In this document: positions 1 to 3,378 of the stretch, piece after piece
How the letters are laid out: each line of letters begins with the position of its first letter
How positions within the stretch are numbered: the stretch's first letter is position 1
Source: Candidatus Kaiserbacteria bacterium
GTDB lineage: Bacteria > Patescibacteriota > Minisyncoccia > Phycocordibacterales > UBA2100
DNA: 5,350 nucleotides
Direction: 5' to 3'
Assembly (NCBI GenBank): GCA_024654165.1
Contig: JANLIP010000122.1
Coordinates: 1-5,350, forward strand
The notes under the pieces: model-generated
The model's database searches: none
Seen by the model: only the letters and a program-made list of their open reading frames with translations
What the model was told of the DNA's origin: nothing
Program-made: the position numbers and the translations under genes

Positions 1-1903
1 CCTGCGGAGGCGGAGCGGACTCAAATGAAGGCGGCGGTGCGGATTCCTGCGGAGGAGGCGCGAAAGAAGGCGCCGGAGCCGTCCCCGTTTGCTGGTATTG
101 CTGATACGTTTGCTGCTGTTCTCCGGTCATTTCTCTGGGCGGTTCCCCGGGTACCCCTTGCATTGGCTCTGACCCGTCTACAGGCGAATCAGCAGATTTC
201 GTGGCTTGGCCTGCCGACCATGGACCGGTCGGCGGCATCTGTCGATCCTCGCCCTCGCGGTAATTTCTCGGATTCGGCATTTGGCGCGCTTCCGGTCGCA
301 TCATACCTTGTCCGTCTTCGGGAGGGCGCCTCATGTCAAACCTTGGACGTTCTCCATTTTCTCGCGGTTCGCCCTGTTCCCTAAAACCTGCCGGATTATT
401 CTCAAACAACTTCTTGCACTCTTCTTCAGACGCGCAGGGCATTTTCCCCGGAGGCACTTCAAAGCCACGGCGCTCAATCGCGCGCTCTTGCCCGTCTACA
501 GGTGCCGACCATGGACCGGTCGGCCCGAATTCTCTTCCATCTCCGGATGGTGGGCCGAATCCTCGGCACGCCTCCGGATTTGATTCGCACAAAGCCTTGC
601 ATTCTTCGGGCGAGCTGCAACCCAGGGGCCCGTTTCTGTTTCCGCCTCTGTCCTCGGCACCTTGTGGCGGTTCTTGCTGGTCTCTATTTCCACCGAACCC
701 GTGTTCCTCGGCGAATTTCATGCACTCCTCGCGGTGAGCGGGGTCGTCGCAGAAGGTCTTGCACTCCTCGCCCTTGCACCCGCCGGGGCCTCCGCTATTC
801 CTAAATTCTTTTGACCTCTCCGCTTCCTCTTTGGTCATGAATCCATTTTCAACAGCGAATGCCGTGCATTCTTCCGCGTGCGCTCCGTCCTCGCAATAAT
901 TTCTGCATTCATTCCCTCGGCACCCGCCGGGCCCCTGTTTATTGCCCATCTTTCTCGCGTTTTCAACCTCGTCTTTTGACATCATTCCGTTTTCCTCCGC
1001 AAATGCTATGCACGCGTCCATGTGGTCGGGATTATCGCAATATGTTCTGCATTCCTCGCCCTTGCATCCTCCGGGCCCGGGCTTCCCCACGAATTTTCGC
1101 GCGCGCTCCAGCTCCTCGGGTGACATCAATCCGTTTTCTTCGGCGAATTTGAAACACTCCTCGCCGTGGGCGGGGTCATCGCAATACGTTTTGCACGCTT
1201 CGCCTCGGCATCCGCCGGGCCCGTCGCGGTTTCCCATTTTGCGCGCCATAACCGCTTCTTTTTCCGTCATAAATCCGTTCTCAAGGGCGAAGGCTACGCA
1301 TTCATCCATGTGGCCGGGGGTTTCGCAGTATTGTTTGCAGGCCTCGCGCCTGCATCCGCCGGGCCCCGGCTTGTCGCCAAGCTTCTTCGCGCGCTCTAGC
1401 TCCTCCTTGGGCATCAAATTATTTTTCTCCGCGAATGAGATGCACTCTTCAAAATGCCCGTCGCCGTCGCAATACGCCCGGCATTCTTTCTCGCTACGGC
1501 ACCCGCCGGGCCCGCCATTCGCCCGCACCTCGCGCGCGATGGCGATTTCCCGCTCGGGGATAAGATTATGTTCTTTCGCGAAATCCAAACATTCGTCAAT
1601 ATTATTTTCCTCATCGCAATACGTTTTGCACTGCAAGCCAACGCACCCGCCGGGGCCTTTTTCTGTCCCCATCGCCCGCGCTATCTTTATCTCCTCCTTG
1701 CTCATGAGCCCGTGAGATTCGGCGAACGCGATGCAGGCGCCGCTGTTTGCGGGTAGGTCGCAATAGGTTTTGCACTGTTCTTTGGACGTGCAGTTGCCGA
1801 GCTCGGCAACAGGGAAAGTGACCGTACTTTCTTGTGCGAACGCGACGCCGGCCAAAAGCAGTGTTCCGGCGAAGATTCCGAGAGCGCTAAATTTGTTACT
1901 CAT
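1..1903 (-). CDS. Secreted Cys-rich tandem-repeat protein (C-terminus beyond window)
   Basis: The frame is open from the ATG at 1903-1901 to the left edge, giving 634 codons without a stop. Residues 1-23 form a Sec signal peptide (Lys4, hydrophobic core, AFA before Gln24), so export is expected. Residues 38-404 hold eight repeats of about 48 residues, each with cysteines spaced C-X4/5-C-X3-C-X8, a conserved Phe-Ala after the last Cys, a helical Glu/Lys-rich stretch and a GPGG linker. First cysteines are C38, C87, C135, C184, C232, C280, C328 and C376. Two decayed repeats follow at C429 and C490; the last keeps only two cysteines. After about residue 505 the chain is Pro/Gln/Gly-rich and looks disordered. 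The even cysteine count per repeat suggests disulfide-bonded helical hairpins or metal binding. I know of similar repeats in Patescibacteria but no assigned function. The start is 14 nt after the upstream gene, with no clear Shine-Dalgarno. Confidence 0.9.
   Translation of the reverse strand, partial: MSNKFSALGIFAGTLLLAGVAFAQESTVTFPVAELGNCTSKEQCKTYCDLPANSGACIAFAESHGLMSKEEIKIARAMGTEKGPGGCVGLQCKTYCDEENNIDECLDFAKEHNLIPEREIAIAREVRANGGPGGCRSEKECRAYCDGDGHFEECISFAEKNNLMPKEELERAKKLGDKPGPGGCRREACKQYCETPGHMDECVAFALENGFMTEKEAVMARKMGNRDGPGGCRGEACKTYCDDPAHGEECFKFAEENGLMSPEELERARKFVGKPGPGGCKGEECRTYCDNPDHMDACIAFAEENGMMSKDEVENARKMGNKQGPGGCRGNECRNYCEDGAHAEECTAFAVENGFMTKEEAERSKEFRNSGGPGGCKGEECKTFCDDPAHREECMKFAEEHGFGGNRDQQEPPQGAEDRGGNRNGPLGCSSPEECKALCESNPEACRGFGPPSGDGREFGPTGPWSAPVDGQERAIERRGFEVPPGKMPCASEEECKKLFENNPAGFREQGEPRENGERPRFDMRRPPEDGQGMMRPEARQMPNPRNYREGEDRQMPPTGPWSAGQATKSADSPVDGSEPMQGVPGEPPREMTGEQQQTYQQYQQTGTAPAPSFAPPPQESAPPPSFESAPPPQ
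173..232. repeat. Palindromic in-frame element, copy 1 (split)
   Basis: A 21-nt block at 212-232 is identical to 503-523. It contains CCGACC, a 7-nt loop, then GGTCGG, so it can form a hairpin. A second shared block, CCCGTCTACAGG, lies at 173-184. Here the two blocks are separated by 27 nt (185-211, nine codons), which include an imperfect inverted repeat (CGAATC against GATTTCG). In the minus-strand protein the blocks read PTGPWSA and PVDG, in the disordered tail of the Cys-rich protein. Confidence 0.75.
491..523. repeat. Palindromic in-frame element, copy 2 (intact, 33 bp)
   Basis: CCCGTCTACAGG (491-502) is directly joined to the 21-nt block 503-523, whose hairpin arms are CCGACC (505-510) and GGTCGG (518-523). 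Smaller palindromes CCATGG and GACCGGTC are nested inside. It is read in the same frame as copy 1 (PTGPWSA then PVDG), in the linker between decayed Cys repeats 9 and 10. Copy 1 is about 290 nt away. Confidence 0.75.
692..1792 (-). repeat. Eight tandem 144-nt coding repeats (48-residue four-Cys units)
   Basis: The spacing of first cysteines is 49, 48, 49, 48, 48, 48 and 48 residues, so the DNA period is about 144 nt. The GPGGC junction produces a recurring GC-rich box (plus strand CCGCCGGGCCC or close) once per period. Units differ considerably at the DNA level, so the array is old or under selection at protein level rather than freshly amplified. Two further decayed units lie at about 554-625 and 374-442. 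Confidence 0.9.
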
Positions 1904-1917
1904 AGTGTCATTGGGTG

Positions 1918-2139
1918 TTATTGGAACGGGTTAGTTTTAACGTTCTCGTAAGGATTGGTTTTCACGTCCTCCAGCGGGTTCGTCTTCACGTCCGCGAAAG
2001 GATTCGCCGCCCCCTCCGCCTCCGCTTTTGCCGCGGTTACCGCGCCCTCCCATCCGCGGTCGTAGCCGATGTAATATCCGCCAATAAGCCCCAAGATTAC
2101 TCCCGCGACCGCCCCGATAATCACTTTTGTGTTGTCCAT
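1918..2139 (-). CDS. Small glycine-zipper membrane protein with NPF repeats
   Basis: This 73-residue protein begins with a membrane helix at about residues 5-25 that carries a strict glycine zipper: G9, G13, G17, G21 and G25, one every fourth residue. Such zippers drive close helix packing and oligomerisation. A charged and Ala-rich stretch follows (about 27-45). The tail has four NPF/NPL/NPY motifs at residues 46, 54, 62 and 70, exactly eight residues apart, with VKT between them. The function is unknown to me. The stop lies 14 nt before the start of the secreted Cys-repeat gene on the same strand, so the two are probably co-transcribed and may act together at the cell envelope. A good -10 box lies upstream on the minus strand, but no Shine-Dalgarno is seen. 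The motif structure makes a chance frame unlikely. Confidence 0.8.
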   Translation of the reverse strand: MDNTKVIIGAVAGVILGLIGGYYIGYDRGWEGAVTAAKAEAEGAANPFADVKTNPLEDVKTNPYENVKTNPFQ

Positions 2140-2170
2140 AAAAATATTAGAGTTGTTAAATTATGCATTC

Positions 2171-2205
2171 ATTATAGCCCGCCGTACCGGTGCGGATTGT
2201 GTCAA
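2171..2205 (-). promoter_or_regulatory. Probable promoter of the minus-strand gene pair
   Basis: Read on the minus strand there is a perfect TATAAT (2176-2171) and a perfect TTGACA (2205-2200). The spacer is 23 nt, longer than the usual 16-18. It holds an imperfect palindrome, CCGTACCGGTGCGG (2182-2195), that might bind a regulator. Transcription would start near 2164, about 25 nt before the ATG at 2139. The -10 box is convincing; pairing it with this -35 box is doubtful. Confidence 0.5.
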
Positions 2206-2254
2206 TGTTGATAAGATGGAACAAAGGCGGATAATCAAATACCCAAGGGGAAAT

Positions 2255-2476
2255 ATGTACATCAAGGTGCGAGTGAAAACGGGGCAGAAAAAAGAAAGCG
2301 TTGCAGAAGGCGCTAAGGGATCTTTTGCGATATCCGTAAAAGAAAAAGCGGAAAGAAATTCCGCGAATACGAGAGTTATCAAAGTAATCGCAGAAAAACT
2401 CGGAATTCCCGTCAAAAAGATAAGAATAATAAGCGGGCACCATTCGCCGTCCAAGTTGCTATCCGTCCCCGAGTAG
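2255..2476 (+). CDS. DUF167 / YggU (UPF0235) family protein
   Basis: This is a 73-residue protein starting at MYIKVRVKTG. The pattern fits the DUF167 family: an N-terminal strand rich in Val/Lys, KKES, the strand FAISVKEKAE, RNSANTRVIKVIAEKLG as the helix with the conserved Asn-x-x-x region, IPVKKIRIISG, and a final basic segment before the last strand. The family is a small alpha/beta fold found in bacteria, archaea and eukaryotes with no settled biochemical role. I chose ATG 2255 because it gives the usual family length and has AAGGGG at 2245-2250 (short 4-nt spacing). The frame stays open upstream to ATG 2129 or ATG 2216, but those residues do not resemble the family. It diverges from the minus-strand pair; no promoter of its own could be resolved. 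Confidence 0.8.
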   Translation: MYIKVRVKTGQKKESVAEGAKGSFAISVKEKAERNSANTRVIKVIAEKLGIPVKKIRIISGHHSPSKLLSVPE

Positions 2477-2515
2477 CCGAGTAAACAGCTGGTGCGGCCG
2501 TTTTCCACAGCTTTG

Positions 2516-2543
2516 TTGACAGATACCCCCTAGGGGGTATACT
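2516..2543 (+). promoter_or_regulatory. Sigma70-type promoter of the copper operon
   Basis: TTGACA (2516-2521) and TATACT (2538-2543) are separated by 16 nt. The -35 box is a perfect consensus and the -10 box matches five of six. Transcription should start near 2550 and run through the SHOCT gene, csoR and copA. The CsoR-type operator fills the spacer. Confidence 0.8.
2523..2540. promoter_or_regulatory. CsoR-type operator, perfect 18-bp palindrome
   Basis: ATACCCCCTAGGGGGTAT is a perfect inverted repeat. It matches the G-tract/TA-centred operators known for CsoR/RcnR family repressors (TACCCCCTAGGGGGTA type). It lies between -35 and -10 and overlaps the start of the -10 box, so a bound repressor should exclude RNA polymerase. 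A CsoR gene lies about 330 nt downstream, supporting autoregulation. No second copy is visible upstream of csoR or copA, so all three genes appear to depend on this site. Confidence 0.88.
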
Positions 2544-2576
2544 TGTGGCATTATTGGCAAGTTAGCCTATTGGCTT

Positions 2577-2604
2577 CTACTAACTACTAACTACTAACTA
2601 CTCA
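2577..2604 (+). repeat. Heptamer tandem array (CTACTAA x4) abutting a start codon
   Basis: Three exact copies of CTACTAA (2577-2597) are followed by one variant, CTACTCA (2598-2604). The array ends one base before the ATG at 2606 and occupies the place where a Shine-Dalgarno would lie. It is transcribed from the promoter at 2516-2543 as part of the 5' leader. Confidence 0.9.
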
Positions 2605-2605
2605 T

Positions 2606-2857
2606 ATGATGTACTACTACGGGAATTTTGACGGCGGATTTTTACCGTTCCACTTTTTGGGTTTTATCGGAATGCTCGCGTTCTGGGCTTTGGTCATCGC
2701 AGGCATTGTCTGGCTCGTGCGAAACGCGTCTGGCACAAGCAACGGTTCAACTACTTCCGCGCACGGTTCGCCTTTGGATATTCTTAAGACGCGCTACGCA
2801 AAGGGCGAGATTACGAAAGAGCAGTTTGAAAGCATGAAAAAGGACATCCACGGATAA
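2606..2857 (+). CDS. Small SHOCT-domain membrane protein, first gene of copper operon
   Basis: This 83-residue protein has an aromatic Tyr-rich start (MMYYYGNF), one membrane helix at about residues 16-38 (LGFIGMLAFWALVIAGIVWL), a Ser/Thr/Gly-rich linker (41-54), and a C-terminal SHOCT domain (about 55-82) recognisable from SPLDILKTRYAKGEITKEQF. SHOCT is a short helical domain found at protein C-termini and thought to aid oligomerisation. Small membrane SHOCT proteins are often found in metal-resistance clusters, but their job is not known. It is the first gene after the CsoR-controlled promoter, and csoR begins 9 nt after its stop. The start could equally be the second Met at 2609. No Shine-Dalgarno is visible; the heptamer array occupies that position. 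Confidence 0.85.
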   Translation: MMYYYGNFDGGFLPFHFLGFIGMLAFWALVIAGIVWLVRNASGTSNGSTTSAHGSPLDILKTRYAKGEITKEQFESMKKDIHG

Positions 2858-2866
2858 ATACATCTT

Positions 2867-3265
2867 ATGGCAAATGAAATTACTGCTCCTCGAAGCAAAG
2901 CTTCGAGGTATCCAAAGCGAAATTCTCCGAAGCCATCTACCCTCCTTCGCCAAGGCTACGGAGGGTTCTCCTCGCCCTCATCCCCGCAGCAAGCTACGAA
3001 GTATTCGGCGAAGGAGAATAAAATCACGCAGAGGCTCCGCATAATTGAGGGGCAGGTGCGCGGTTTGCGGGAAATGATAGAGCGCGGAAAGTATTGCATT
3101 GACGTTATCGCGCAGAGCTCCGCGGTGAAGCAGGGGCTTTCAAATGTGGAGGATATGATTTTGGAGGAGCATCTTTCAACCTGCGTCGTGAAGCAGATAA
3201 GAAACGGGAGCGCTAAGAAGGCGGTCGGGGAAATTCTCACCGTCTACAAACTCAAGCGCAGGTGA
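2867..3265 (+). CDS. csoR: Copper-sensing repressor CsoR with an unusual N-terminal insertion
   Basis: Residues about 49-132 match the CsoR/RcnR family: ITQRLRIIEGQVRGLREMI (helix 1), then YCIDVIAQSSAVKQGL (helix 2 with ligand Cys77), and EEHLSTCV with His102 and Cys106. Cys77, His102 and Cys106 form the Cys-His-Cys Cu(I) site that separates CsoR from the Ni/Co sensor RcnR. The protein should bind the operator in apo form and release it when Cu(I) binds. Family members are usually about 85-120 residues with a short N-terminus. Here about 41 extra residues (8-48) are encoded by palindromic repeat DNA, between a normal-looking start (MANEITA) and the core. No other in-frame start lies before the core, so ATG 2867 is the best choice. 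The stop is TGA, followed by 113 nt before copA. Confidence 0.92.
   Translation: MANEITAPRSKASRYPKRNSPKPSTLLRQGYGGFSSPSSPQQATKYSAKENKITQRLRIIEGQVRGLREMIERGKYCIDVIAQSSAVKQGLSNVEDMILEEHLSTCVVKQIRNGSAKKAVGEILTVYKLKRR
2888..3016. repeat. Composite of nested inverted repeats inside csoR
   Basis: Three structures are visible. First, CCTCGAAGC (2888-2896), loop AAA, GCTTCGAGG (2900-2908), a perfect 9-bp hairpin. Second, ACCCTCC (2939-2945) pairs with GGAGGGT (2960-2966) across 14 nt. Third, CTCCTTCGCC (2942-2951) pairs with GGCGAAGGAG (3007-3016), enclosing the rest; TTCTCC (2923-2928) and GGAGAA (3013-3018) extend this pairing outward. The whole block is translated in frame as Ser/Pro/Lys/Arg-rich sequence that includes STLLRQGYGG. 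Its left edge coincides with codon 8 and its right edge with the start of the CsoR core. Confidence 0.8.
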
Positions 3266-3270
3266 CTATA

Positions 3271-3292
3271 TGCTTATTCGCGCGAATAAGCA
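3271..3292. repeat. Perfect 22-bp palindrome between csoR and copA
   Basis: The half-site TGCTTATTCGC is followed immediately by its exact reverse complement. As RNA it would form a 9-bp stem with a GCGC loop. It begins 5 nt after the csoR stop. There is no downstream T-run, so it does not look like an intrinsic terminator. It may be an mRNA processing or stability element, a protein-binding site, or another interspersed palindromic repeat. Confidence 0.75.
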
Positions 3293-3312
3293 CATAACGG
3301 CGAGTAACTATA

Positions 3313-3375
3313 AATACCGAATACAAAATACCGAATACCGAATACCGAATACCGAATACTGAATACTGAATACAT
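3313..3375 (+). repeat. Heptamer tandem array (AATACCG/AATACTG x9) abutting copA start
   Basis: Nine consecutive heptamers can be read: AATACCG, AATACAA, four AATACCG, two AATACTG, and a final AATACAT. The array ends three bases before the copA ATG at 3379. The four central units are identical and the outer ones have drifted, as expected for expansion from the middle. It fills most of the 113-nt csoR-copA gap. Confidence 0.92.
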
Positions 3376-3378
3376 TTT

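Noticed and set aside
141..155. Imperfect palindrome GGTTCCCCGGGTACC in the tail of the Cys-repeat gene
   Set aside because: It has a mismatch, only 7-nt arms and no second copy; in GC-rich Pro/Gly codons this is expected by chance.
25..804. Overlapping plus-strand frames at 25-384, 206-583, 333-737 and 502-804
   Set aside because: They are shadows of the GC-rich minus-strand gene; their compositions are low-complexity and none has family features.
942..1715. A 257-codon plus-strand open frame with periodic His/Pro-rich sequence
   Set aside because: It lies antisense to the Cys-repeat gene, and its periodicity is the complement of the GPGGC/CxxxC repeats. It has no signal peptide or recognisable domain, while the minus frame has a signal peptide and conserved cysteines.
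692..1792. A CRISPR array or intergenic repeat array
   Set aside because: The 144-nt period is coding, the units are diverged, and there are no short identical repeats with unique spacers.
2161..2508. Minus-strand frames overlapping the DUF167 gene
   Set aside because: The plus frame matches DUF167 along its length; the minus frames match nothing I know.
3263..3265. TGA read as glycine (recoded CPR lineages)
   Set aside because: The csoR product ends naturally at this TGA at the usual family C-terminus, and no in-frame TGA appears inside the real genes.
3271..3292. Intrinsic terminator after csoR
   Set aside because: The hairpin is not followed by a T-run, and copA lies downstream in the same orientation without a visible promoter of its own.
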